Shown here piece by piece: positions 55,473-64,000 of a stretch of DNA of 64,000 bases (position 1 is the stretch's first letter; the number at the start of each line of letters is the position of its first letter). Under the pieces are notes generated by a model. That model had not been told where the DNA came from and searched no databases. It worked only from the letters and a program-made list of their open reading frames with translations. Source of the stretch: Actinomycetota bacterium (GTDB taxonomy: Bacteria > Actinomycetota > Thermoleophilia > Gaiellales > Gaiellaceae). The stretch is from the NCBI GenBank assembly GCA_003134505.1, contig PLBK01000012.1:39257-103256 (forward strand), given 5' to 3'. A program made the translations under genes and the position numbers.

Positions 55473-56471
55473 CTACGCGCCAAGAGCCGCGTAGACGAGC
55501 TCGTAGGCGGCGACGGCATCCTTGCGCATCTGCGCCTCGCGCAGCGCCGCGTCGTCGATCTTCGCCGCCACCCCGTCGATGAAACGCCAGTGCAGCACGC
55601 TTCGCTCGACCGCCGCCACGGCGTCCTCGGTGTACGGGTAGAGGTCGAACCCGAGCCGCCGCCCGTCCTCGCCGTAGCCGGCGCGGCGGAGCTCGACCGC
55701 CAGCTCGAGCGTCTCCATGAACGCGGTCGCACCGACGATGTTGTCGTCGTCGAACGTGCCCCAGCCCGAGTTCGCGTGGTGGTGGCCCATCAGGCCCTCG
55801 GCCGAGAGCATGGCAGCGTACTCGGCCAGGTTCTCGCCGTTCATGATCAGGTGCTGCCAGTCCATGTTGACCTTGACGTTGTCGATCCCCTGGGCCCGCA
55901 GCTTGTGGATCACGTGCAGCGTCATCCCGACGTTCCGCATCAGGATCTTCATGGCCGGCTCGGAGTTCTTGTGCTCGAGCCAGAGCTCGACGCCGTGCTC
56001 GGCGCACTTCGCGGCCACCTGCCCGATCCCGTCGACGAGCCAGGCCCAGCTCTCCTTGTACGGCGTCTGGAACGGATAGTTGTAGCCCTCGACCCCCGGC
56101 CAGACGATCAGCGGGACGCCGAGCCCGCCGGCGAAGTGCGCGGCGGCGACGGCGATCCCGACGGCCTGTGCGCGCGTGTCCGGGTCGGGATTGACCAGCC
56201 CGCCGCGGCCGAAGCGCGGATCGAGATGGAGGCCGCCGGCGAGGCAGTAGACGTCGTGGGCGCCGAGCGCCTCGCGAACCTCCTCGACGTTTTCCTCCGA
56301 CAGCTCCTGCGGATAGTGGAACTCGTAGCCGTCGATCAGATCGCCGAGCCCCTCGACGGCGCGGCGAACACGCTGGGCGGTCGTCTCACCGGCCCACTGC
56401 GGCTGATAGCCGCCCGGCACGAAGCGGGTGATCATCGAACCGAACGCCCAGATGCCGAGGCTCGTCTTCAT
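55473..56471 (-). CDS. Xylose isomerase-like TIM barrel sugar isomerase
   Basis: MKTSLGIWAFGSMITRFVPGGYQPQ, LWLEHKNSEPAMKILMRNVG, VKVNMDWQHLIMNGEN, GHHHANSGWGTFDDDN. Confidence 0.85.
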   Translation of the reverse strand: MKTSLGIWAFGSMITRFVPGGYQPQWAGETTAQRVRRAVEGLGDLIDGYEFHYPQELSEENVEEVREALGAHDVYCLAGGLHLDPRFGRGGLVNPDPDTRAQAVGIAVAAAHFAGGLGVPLIVWPGVEGYNYPFQTPYKESWAWLVDGIGQVAAKCAEHGVELWLEHKNSEPAMKILMRNVGMTLHVIHKLRAQGIDNVKVNMDWQHLIMNGENLAEYAAMLSAEGLMGHHHANSGWGTFDDDNIVGATAFMETLELAVELRRAGYGEDGRRLGFDLYPYTEDAVAAVERSVLHWRFIDGVAAKIDDAALREAQMRKDAVAAYELVYAALGA

Positions 56472-56608
56472 GCCGCCTTCTCCTCTCGTCGACCGGCCGT
56501 AGTATGACCTGCTCGGATTTTTCTCCGACTCTTGACTAACACCCCTGATTCGGAGAGGCTCTCCGGGTCGCCTTCTGCGTAATCGAGGGCGAAAGACGGG
56601 AGGGCGAG

Positions 56609-57889
56609 GTGACGGGGCTCAACGGCGAGCGATCGGGAGTGCACCGCGAACGAAATTGCGTTCGCGTGATCGACGCGCTCCGCCACCACGGGCGGGCGAG
56701 CCGGAGCGACCTGTCAGAGCTGACCGGATTGTCGAGGACGACGATCGGCACCCTGGTCACCGACCTCCAGACGCGCGGGCTCGTCGTCGAGGACGCCGAC
56801 GGCGAGCGCCAGCCGGGAAGGGGCCGGCCGCCCGTGTTCCTCAGACTCGACCGGTCGGCCGGAGTCGCGGTCGGCATCGACTTCGACCACGATCGGGTCC
56901 GGGTGGCGCTCGCCGACCTCTCGACGACGGTCCTCGCCGAGGACTGCACCGAGATCGACGTCGACCACTCGGCCTCCGACGCGATCGAAGCCGCCGTCGC
57001 AATGGTCGAAGCGCTTCGCATCGCCGCGGACGTCGACCAGGGGCAGCTCGTGGGTGCCGGGGTCGGTCTTCCGGGACCGATCGATCGGCGTACAGGGACG
57101 GTCGGCTCGGCGGTGATCCTCCCCGGCTGGGCGGGCCTACGGGCCCGAGACACGCTTGCCCAGCGACTCGGGCTCCGGGTCGAGGTCGACAACGACGCAA
57201 ACCTGGGAGCCCTGGCCGAAGCCTCGTTCGGGGCCGGTCGCGGGCTGACGGACATCATCTACGTGCGCCTCGGCTCCGGCCTCGGCGCGGGCCTCGTCAT
57301 CGGTGGCCGGTTGCACCACGGAGCGACAGGCCTTGCGGGCGAGATCGGCCACGTCCAGGTCCGAGCGGACGGCGTCGTCTGCCGGTGCGGCAACCGCGGC
57401 TGCCTCGAGACAATCGCAGCCGAAGGCGCGATCCGGGCACTCTTGCGGCCGACACGCGGGCACGACGTGACACGCCGCGAGATCCTCGGGCTGATCTCGG
57501 CTGGCGATCTCGGGGCGACGCGCGTCGTCAACGACGCGGGCCAGGCGATCGGGCGCGTGCTCGCCGACCTCTGCAACGCCGTCAATCCGGAGGCCGTCAT
57601 CGTCGGCGGCGAGCTCAGCGACGCAGGCGAGCCGCTGCTCGGCGGGATCCGCGATGCCATCCATCGCTACGCCCTTCCGGGTGCCGCACAGGTCGTGAAG
57701 GTCATGCACGGCGAGCTCGGCGAGCGGGCCGAGGTCCTCGGAGCGCTCGCGCTCGTGACCCGCAGCACCGAGGCGTTGCGGTCGATCACGCTCGAAAAGC
57801 TTGTAAAGTCCGGGAGCGCGGTCGCAGCTCGGTCGACCGCGTGGCGTCCCGTGGGCAGAAAGGAGGCAATGCACGCGGAGACGACGTAG
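56609..57889 (+). CDS. ROK family transcriptional regulator (XylR-like)
   Basis: HTH region VIDALRHHGRASRSDLSELTGLSRTTIGTLVTDLQTRGLV; ROK motif GEIGHVQVRADGVVCRCGNRGCLETIAAEGAI. Confidence 0.92.
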   Translation: MTGLNGERSGVHRERNCVRVIDALRHHGRASRSDLSELTGLSRTTIGTLVTDLQTRGLVVEDADGERQPGRGRPPVFLRLDRSAGVAVGIDFDHDRVRVALADLSTTVLAEDCTEIDVDHSASDAIEAAVAMVEALRIAADVDQGQLVGAGVGLPGPIDRRTGTVGSAVILPGWAGLRARDTLAQRLGLRVEVDNDANLGALAEASFGAGRGLTDIIYVRLGSGLGAGLVIGGRLHHGATGLAGEIGHVQVRADGVVCRCGNRGCLETIAAEGAIRALLRPTRGHDVTRREILGLISAGDLGATRVVNDAGQAIGRVLADLCNAVNPEAVIVGGELSDAGEPLLGGIRDAIHRYALPGAAQVVKVMHGELGERAEVLGALALVTRSTEALRSITLEKLVKSGSAVAARSTAWRPVGRKEAMHAETT

Positions 57890-57942
57890 AAGATCCGGGG
57901 GATTTTGGGGCAGGATTGGTCGAATTCGAAGGAGGAGAGCAA

Positions 57943-59007
57943 GTGAGCAAAGTCTTTCGCAAGTCGACGGTGATGGGTCTCATCGCCGTCGCCGCCCTCG
58001 TGGTCGTGGCAGTCGCCACGGCGGCGAGAGCAGCAAGCGTGCAGGTCTGCGTCCTGCTGCCGGACACGAAGTCGTCCGTCCGCTGGGTGCAGTTCGACGC
58101 TCCGGACTTCACCAAGGCCTTCAAGGCCGCCGGCGTGACCGCGTCGATCACGAACGCGTTGAACGACCCGCAGAAGCAGAAGGCACAGGCTGAGGCGTGC
58201 CTGGCAGCGGGCGCCAAGGTGGTCGTCGAGACCGCGCTGGACAACGGCTCGGCCGCGGCGATCGAGAAGCTGTTCACCTCGAAGGGCGGGAAGGCAATCG
58301 ACTACGACCGCCAGGTGACCGGCGGCTCGGCATCGGACTACGTCACGTTCGACGGCAAGGCAGTCGGCGAGGCGCAGGCCAACGGCATCATCGCCGCCAT
58401 GAAAGCGAATGGCAGCTACTCGAAGAAGCCGGTCGTCGCCGAGCTCTGGGGCGGGCAGACCGACCAGAACGCCTTCTGGTTCAAGAGCGGCAACGACGCC
58501 GTCCTGAACCCGCTCTTCGCGAACAAGACGCTGTCGAAGGGCCCGCAGAAGTTCGTGCCGGGGTGGCTGGCCACGAACGCGGCGCCGATCTTCGCGCAGA
58601 TGCTGGTCTCCACGAACAACAAGATCGACGCGGCCATCGCGGCGAACGACAACATCGCCGGCGCCGTGATCGCACAGGAGAAGGCGAAGCACCTGAAGCC
58701 GATCCCGCTCAGCGGGCAGGACGCGACCCCGCAGGGGATCCAGTACATCCTGGCCGGCTGGCAGTCCGGAACGGTGTACAAGTACGTGCCCGACGAGACG
58801 AAGGCTGCCGCGGCCGCCGCAATCGCGCTCCTCAAGGGCAAGAAGCCTGTGAGCAACGGCTCGCGGCCGAACGGCAGCAAGAGCGAGCCGACGTACGCGC
58901 TTCCCGTCATCTGGATCACGAAGGCGAACTACAAGCGTCTGTTCACCGATGGATTCCTGAAGAAGAGCCAGGTCTGCATCGGCGCATACGCCAAGTACTG
59001 CAAGTAG
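57943..59007 (+). CDS. Sugar ABC transporter substrate-binding protein
   Basis: Signal peptide; periplasmic-binding-protein I pattern (VCVLLPDTKSSVRWVQFDAPDFTKAFKAAGV..AANDNIAGAVIAQEKAKHLKPIPLSGQD). Confidence 0.9.
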   Translation: MSKVFRKSTVMGLIAVAALVVVAVATAARAASVQVCVLLPDTKSSVRWVQFDAPDFTKAFKAAGVTASITNALNDPQKQKAQAEACLAAGAKVVVETALDNGSAAAIEKLFTSKGGKAIDYDRQVTGGSASDYVTFDGKAVGEAQANGIIAAMKANGSYSKKPVVAELWGGQTDQNAFWFKSGNDAVLNPLFANKTLSKGPQKFVPGWLATNAAPIFAQMLVSTNNKIDAAIAANDNIAGAVIAQEKAKHLKPIPLSGQDATPQGIQYILAGWQSGTVYKYVPDETKAAAAAAIALLKGKKPVSNGSRPNGSKSEPTYALPVIWITKANYKRLFTDGFLKKSQVCIGAYAKYCK

Positions 59008-59020
59008 TCATCTCGAATCA

Positions 59021-59052
59021 CGGTGGAGGCGTCCGGACGGGCGCCTCCACCG
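59021..59052 (+). terminator. Intra-operon hairpin (attenuator-like) after the binding-protein gene
   Basis: CGGTGGAGGCG-tccggacggg-CGCCTCCACCG. Confidence 0.6.
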
Positions 59053-59077
59053 GGTTTGTGGTAGGAAACGCGCCACC

Positions 59078-59863
59078 GTGAACGAGACACCGCTCCTCGA
59101 ACTCCGCAACATCACGAAGTCGTTCGGCTCCGTGGAGGCGCTTACCGATGTCGACTTCGAGGTGCGAAACGGCGAGGTGATGGCTCTCGTCGGCGACAAC
59201 GGGGCCGGGAAGTCGACACTGATCAAGTGCGTCGCGGGCGCTCACAGCCCGGACAGCGGCGAGATCCTGTTCGAGGGCAAGGAGGTGCACATCCACAGCC
59301 CGAAGGACGCCGCCAAGCTCGGGATCGAGGTCGTCTACCAGGACCTCGCCCTCTGCGACAACCTCGACGTCGTCCAGAACATGTACCTCGGCCGGGAGGA
59401 GCACGATGTCCTCCAGCGGCTGAAGGAGCCGATCATGGAGCAGCGCACGGCGGAGACGCTCAAGTCGCTCGCAGTGACCACGATCCGCTCGGTCCGCCAG
59501 CCGGTCGCAACGCTCTCGGGCGGCCAACGACAGTCTGTCGCCGTCGCCAAGGCGGTCCAGTGGAACTCGAAGCTCGTGATCCTCGACGAGCCCACCGCCG
59601 CGCTCGGCGTCGCCCAGACCGAGCAGGTGCTGGAGCTCGTGCGGCGCCTGGCCGAGCAGGGCCTGGCCGTCGTCATCATCTCCCACAACCTGCACGACAT
59701 CTTCGAGACGGCCACGCGCATAACGGTTCTGCGCCTGGGGCGGAACGTCGGCGTCTACGAGCGTGCGAAGACGACCCAGCAAGAGGTCGTCGAAGCGATC
59801 ACGGCCGGCGTGCCGACGAAGGTCTCCGGCATTCCCGCGCCTGCGGTTGGAGCGACGGCGTGA
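59078..59863 (+). CDS. Sugar ABC transporter ATP-binding protein
   Basis: Walker A GDNGAGKSTLIK; signature LSGGQRQSVAVAKAV; LVILDEPTAALGV. Confidence 0.94.
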   Translation: MNETPLLELRNITKSFGSVEALTDVDFEVRNGEVMALVGDNGAGKSTLIKCVAGAHSPDSGEILFEGKEVHIHSPKDAAKLGIEVVYQDLALCDNLDVVQNMYLGREEHDVLQRLKEPIMEQRTAETLKSLAVTTIRSVRQPVATLSGGQRQSVAVAKAVQWNSKLVILDEPTAALGVAQTEQVLELVRRLAEQGLAVVIISHNLHDIFETATRITVLRLGRNVGVYERAKTTQQEVVEAITAGVPTKVSGIPAPAVGATA

Positions 59864-61122
59864 GCACGGGAGTCGAGGTCGTCGGGCAGGACAAGGCCGC
59901 ACCCGCGGAGGAGGAGCTCAACGGCATCGCCGGCCTCGTTCGACGTGGTCTCGACAACGTCAAGTCGGGCAACCTCGGAATCCTCCCGATCACCCTCGGG
60001 CTCATCTTCATCGTTGTCTTCTTCACCTTCAAGGCAAGCAACTTCTTCACGGCGGAGAACTTCGGCAACGTCATCATCCAGATGGCGGGGACGACGATGC
60101 TCGCCTTCGGCGTCGTGTTCGTGCTCCTGCTCGGAGAGATCGACCTGTCGATCAGCTACGTGGCGGGGATCGGGGCGCTCTCGGTGGCGGAGCTGCAACT
60201 CCCGGGCAGCGGGCACCAGTACAACGGGCTGATCGCGATGGTCGCCGCGGTCGCGATCTGCGCCGTGATCGGGGCCGTTCAGGGCTCGATCGTCGCCTTC
60301 GTGGGCGTGCCCTCGTTTGTCGTCACCCTGGCGGGCTTCCTGATCTGGCAGGGCGTGATCGTGTACCAACTCGCGGAGCCGGGCTCGATCATCATCCAGG
60401 ACCGTTGGATCAACTACACCGCGAATTACTACTTTTCACATCTCGCGGGATGGCTCATCGCCGCGTCGGTCACAGGCCTGTATGCGCTCGGGATGCTCGG
60501 CGGCGTGATCGGCAAGGTCCGCGCCGGGCTGACCATCCGGAATCCCGCCCTGATCGTCGGCCAGCTTCTCGGAGTCGCCGTCGTGAGCTTCGGTGTCGTC
60601 GCCATCTGCAACCACGCGTCGGTGCAGGGCACCCCGCTCGGACTCCCGCTCGCCGGCGTCATCATCGTCGTCTTCCTCGTCCTCCTGACCTACCTCGCCA
60701 AGCGGACGACGTTCGGCCGCCACGTGTACGCGGTCGGCGGCAACGCGGAGGCCGCTCGACGCGCGGGCATCAACGTGCCACGCATTCGCATTCTGGTCTT
60801 CATGATCTCGAGCGTCATGGCCGCGATCGGCGGAATCATCCTCGCCGCGAACGTGAACTCGGTCGACACCAACTTCGGGGGCGGAACGCTTCTTCTGGAC
60901 GCGATCTCGGCGGCGGTGATCGGCGGCACGAGCCTCTTCGGCGGACGCGGCCAGGTGCGGAACGCGTTCATCGGCGGTGCCGTGATCGCCACCGTCTCGA
61001 ACGGCCTCAACACGGCGAACTACAGTCCCGGCTCGATCTACATCGTCACCGGCGTGATTCTCTTGCTCGCCGTCACGCTCGACACCGTCGCGCGCCGCCT
61101 GCAGGTCCGCTCCGGTCGATAG
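59860..61122 (+). CDS. Sugar ABC transporter permease
   Basis: Multiple TM helices; GEIDLSISYVAGIGALSVAE; VGGNAEAARRAGINVPRIRILVFMISSVMAAIGGI. Confidence 0.92.
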   Translation: MSTGVEVVGQDKAAPAEEELNGIAGLVRRGLDNVKSGNLGILPITLGLIFIVVFFTFKASNFFTAENFGNVIIQMAGTTMLAFGVVFVLLLGEIDLSISYVAGIGALSVAELQLPGSGHQYNGLIAMVAAVAICAVIGAVQGSIVAFVGVPSFVVTLAGFLIWQGVIVYQLAEPGSIIIQDRWINYTANYYFSHLAGWLIAASVTGLYALGMLGGVIGKVRAGLTIRNPALIVGQLLGVAVVSFGVVAICNHASVQGTPLGLPLAGVIIVVFLVLLTYLAKRTTFGRHVYAVGGNAEAARRAGINVPRIRILVFMISSVMAAIGGIILAANVNSVDTNFGGGTLLLDAISAAVIGGTSLFGGRGQVRNAFIGGAVIATVSNGLNTANYSPGSIYIVTGVILLLAVTLDTVARRLQVRSGR

Positions 61123-61149
61123 CACGGGGAAACCCCTGGTTCCCCCGTG
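61123..61149 (+). terminator. Terminator-like hairpin after the ABC operon
   Basis: CACGGGGaAACC-CCT-GGTTcCCCCGTG. Confidence 0.65.
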
Positions 61150-61294
61150 AGCCCCCTCCTTCACGACGTTCGCGGAAGCCCTTTGTATGCGGAGCCGCCG
61201 GCTGAAGGCGTCGTCCGCGCGTTGCCTCTCCGCCACAAGCCTCCCGCCGGGCCAAGCCCGGCTCCGGCGGCCGGTCGCACGGAGACCAGAATCG

Positions 61295-64000
61295 TTAAGG
61301 GCCGACCGTCAGGATCTGGTCGGCCGCGACGTTCGCGAGCCGCGTGACCTTGCCCCCCGGCCAGCGGACAATCAGCGCCTCGAGCCTCGTCGCGCTGCCG
61401 AGGCCGAAGTGGACGCGGGGATCCTCCGAGGACAGGTAGCTGCTGCCCGCATGGACCTCCTGGACGAGCCGGTGGCCGTTCGGGAGCACGGCGGTGACCA
61501 GCGCCCCGGGTGCGAACTTCGCCAGGCTCACCTCAAGCCAGTGGCCCGAAGCGCCGGTGTTGTGGAGCAGGATCAATCGCCCACCGATCGAGTTGACCGC
61601 GATGTCCACGCGCCCGTCGTTGTCGTAGTCGGCCGCCGCCAGGCCGCGACCGTTGACGAGCGGCCCCGGTCGCAGGCCGACCGCCGCGGAGGCGTCCGCA
61701 AACCCCGTGCCCGTGTTCTCCAGCACCTGGATGTGCCCCGCGTCGGCTCTCAGGTTCGTGACGGGGATGGCCCCGTTCGCGAGGACGAGGTCGAGCCGGC
61801 CGTTGTTCGCGAGATCGACCCAGGAGTCGCCCCAGCCCGTGCCGTTCGCCCCGATCGCACGGGCGAAGACCGAGCCGACGTTCGAGAATGACGGCGTCGC
61901 AGCCGACCGGAAGGCCGCGTGCCCCTGCGTCCGAGAGTCGGTCACGAACAGGTCCGGGCGGCCGTCGCCCGAGTAGTCCTGGGCGGCGATGCCCATGCCG
62001 GCGTTGCGGTCGGCCACCCCGTACCGGCTGCCCTCCTCGACGAAGTGGAAGCCGAGCGGCCCACCGCGCTCGTTGATGTAGAGCCGGTTCGGGTCCAGGT
62101 CGTTCGCGACGTAGAGGTCGGGCCGGCCGTCCCCGTTCACGTCGGTGAAGACGGCACCGAGGCTGTGGTCGACGTGCTTCGCCTCGATTCCGGCCGCGAG
62201 CGACACGTCCTTGAACCTCGGGTGCCCGTGCTTGTCCGGGCCCTCGTTGAGGTAGAGGAGATCGCGGAACGCCTGGTAGCTGCGCGGGAAGCCGTACGCG
62301 TTCTCCAGCGGAGCGTTCACGTCGGCGTAGCCGGAGACGAAGATGTCCGGGCGTCCGTCGCCGTTGACGTCCGCCACTGCGACACCCGTGTGCCAGCCGT
62401 ATGTTCCGAAGGCGTCGATGCCCGCCTCGTGCGTGATGTTCGTGAACGTCCCGTTGCCGTTGTTCCAGAGCAGGATGTTGTACGTGTTGGTCGTGATGAA
62501 CAGACTCGGATAGCCGTTGCCGAGGTCGACCGCGACACAGCCGTTCCCCTGGGTGGCGACGCCGGCGTGAGATGTCTTCGTCACGTTCCGGAAGTGGCCG
62601 TGAATGTTTTCGTAGAGCGCGCTCTGGGGAAAGTGCCCGTTCCAGTGCCCGATGTCGGAGTCCGAGTACGAGTTGACGACGAAGAGGTCCATCCAGCCGT
62701 CGTTGTTGTAGTCGAGCCAGCAGAGGCCGCCGCCCATCATCGAGTGCACGTCATTCGACACCCCGTAGCGGAAGTCGTCCTGCCGGAAGTTCAGCCCGAC
62801 CTCCGACGCGACGTCCTGGAGGTGCACGCCGTCGAAGCTCTTCGCGACCAGAAGGTTCGTCGGCGTCGCCGTGACCGCCGGCGGCTCGGTCCCGGTGAAC
62901 GAGATCAGCTCGAAGCCCCGGCTGCCCCGGTCGAGCTGGAACGTGCCGGCGAACGGGACGGAAGCGCTCCGCCGGACGAGCTTCGGGGGCACACCCCCGT
63001 AGACCGACTGCTGCACGACGCCGGTCACCGCCGCGACGACGACGGGCTCGCCCTGCCCCTCGGCCGGGCGCAGCTTGACCTTCATCCGGTCCAGCCGGTA
63101 GGTGGACGCGGTGATCGTCTGGCCCCTGGAATGGCCGATCAGCTTCTGCACGCTCGTGAGCGCGGCACAGCAGGATCCGGGGCTCGCGAGCCTGGCGTTC
63201 CGAGTCCGCAGCGCCTTCGCTCCGTTGCGGAGATCGGCCACGAGGCTGCGCGCGATCGTGAGCGCCGTCTTGCGGTCGAGCTGGGACGCGACCCCGGACG
63301 AGTGCAGGATGGTCACCTTCGGCAGATGGCCGACATCGACGAGCGGCGCCGCGAGCGCGTTGCCCGGGCGCGCCGGGAGCCCGGCCAGGACGAGCAGCCC
63401 GGCGAAGGCCGCCGCGCCTGCCAGCCCGGCCGTGCCGAGCTTCGCCGCGCCGGTCCGCCCGCGGGCCACGAGGCGCGCGACCCAGGCCGCGAGCCGGTCG
63501 TCGGGCGACCCCGCGGCCGGGAGCACCCAGTCGAGCACCGGCCGCGCGGCGCAGGCGAGCGCGAGCGCGCCGAGCACCGCGACCTTGCTCGCGAACTCGG
63601 TCCGCTGCGGTGCGATCAGCAGGGTCGAGAGCAGTCCCACCCCGACGGCGTAGACGATGCGCGCGACGCGGCCTGCCGGGATCGTCTTCGGGTCGGTGAG
63701 CATGAAGAACAGGAAGACGAGGATCTCGGGCGAGGTCACGAGCACCCACCAGAAGTAGCCGCCGGTGATCGGCCCGAGATGCCAGCGTGCCGTCATCGCG
63801 TGCCCGGCCAGGGCGATCACGCCGATCCCCGCGGCGAACGCGATCCAGAATCCGATCGCGAGCCCGATCAGGCGAAGCCGCAGGAGGATCGCCAGCCCGC
63901 CGGTGACGATGATCGCCAGCGCGAGCGCCATCCACGGAGACATCGGCCCCCACCAGAAGTCGAGCGGGTCGGCGCGGCTCGATCCCAGGATCAGGAAGCA
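61295..64000 (-). CDS. FG-GAP/VCBS-ASPIC_UnbV (CRTAC1-like) repeat protein fused to an N-terminal RnfD/NQR2-like membrane region; 5' end beyond window
   Basis: Repeated D-x-[DN]-x-DGR-x-D motifs (DVNGDGRPDIFV, DYSGDGRPDLFV, DYDNDGRVDIAV), C-terminal VHFGLGSATRLEALIVRWPGGKV; N-terminal WWVLVTSPEILVFLFFMLTDPKTIPAGRVARIVYAVGVGLL; frame open to window end. Confidence 0.88.
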   Translation of the reverse strand, partial: CFLILGSSRADPLDFWWGPMSPWMALALAIIVTGGLAILLRLRLIGLAIGFWIAFAAGIGVIALAGHAMTARWHLGPITGGYFWWVLVTSPEILVFLFFMLTDPKTIPAGRVARIVYAVGVGLLSTLLIAPQRTEFASKVAVLGALALACAARPVLDWVLPAAGSPDDRLAAWVARLVARGRTGAAKLGTAGLAGAAAFAGLLVLAGLPARPGNALAAPLVDVGHLPKVTILHSSGVASQLDRKTALTIARSLVADLRNGAKALRTRNARLASPGSCCAALTSVQKLIGHSRGQTITASTYRLDRMKVKLRPAEGQGEPVVVAAVTGVVQQSVYGGVPPKLVRRSASVPFAGTFQLDRGSRGFELISFTGTEPPAVTATPTNLLVAKSFDGVHLQDVASEVGLNFRQDDFRYGVSNDVHSMMGGGLCWLDYNNDGWMDLFVVNSYSDSDIGHWNGHFPQSALYENIHGHFRNVTKTSHAGVATQGNGCVAVDLGNGYPSLFITTNTYNILLWNNGNGTFTNITHEAGIDAFGTYGWHTGVAVADVNGDGRPDIFVSGYADVNAPLENAYGFPRSYQAFRDLLYLNEGPDKHGHPRFKDVSLAAGIEAKHVDHSLGAVFTDVNGDGRPDLYVANDLDPNRLYINERGGPLGFHFVEEGSRYGVADRNAGMGIAAQDYSGDGRPDLFVTDSRTQGHAAFRSAATPSFSNVGSVFARAIGANGTGWGDSWVDLANNGRLDLVLANGAIPVTNLRADAGHIQVLENTGTGFADASAAVGLRPGPLVNGRGLAAADYDNDGRVDIAVNSIGGRLILLHNTGASGHWLEVSLAKFAPGALVTAVLPNGHRLVQEVHAGSSYLSSEDPRVHFGLGSATRLEALIVRWPGGKVTRLANVAADQILTVGP

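Noticed and set aside
56656-59007. 783-aa ORF including the sugar-binding protein
   Set aside because: Real gene starts at GTG 57943 after an AGGAGG-like site and begins with a signal peptide; the rest is a shadow of the ROK gene.
1-64000. CRISPR arrays, tRNA or rRNA genes
   Set aside because: No regularly spaced direct repeats and no recognisable tRNA T-loop/acceptor or rRNA sequence seen.

Overview
High-GC actinobacterial chromosome segment (codon usage and gene content suggest Thermoleophilia/Gaiellales-like; this is inference). About 54 protein-coding genes cover most of the window. They include acyl-CoA metabolism, ilvA, meaB, hisC, a parA-ftsZ pair, lhr/nucS DNA repair, two tandem methyltransferases, a moeZ-cysO::cysM-mec sulfur-transfer operon, a xylose-type sugar catabolism/ABC cluster and a terminal FG-GAP protein. 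No tRNA, rRNA, CRISPR or intact IS element was recognised. The most unusual items are: (i) three tandem stand-alone MshEN-like (candidate c-di-GMP receptor) coiled-coil proteins, each preceded by a FliA/WhiG-like promoter (CTCAAG[T/A]-N14-G[A/T]CGATA[A/G]), plus a convergent membrane-anchored fourth member; (ii) an in-frame CysO::CysM fusion next to a JAMM (Mec-like) protease gene; (iii) a 23-bp palindrome (CCAAGTAACAG-N-CTGTTACTTGG) found three times, twice inside coding genes in the same reading phase (QVTxCYL) and once supplying the stop codons of two convergent genes; (iv) a 231-bp element present twice in inverted orientation, with complementary ends and an internal hairpin whose stem differs in sequence but keeps pairing. 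All calls come from reading the sequence; no database search was run.
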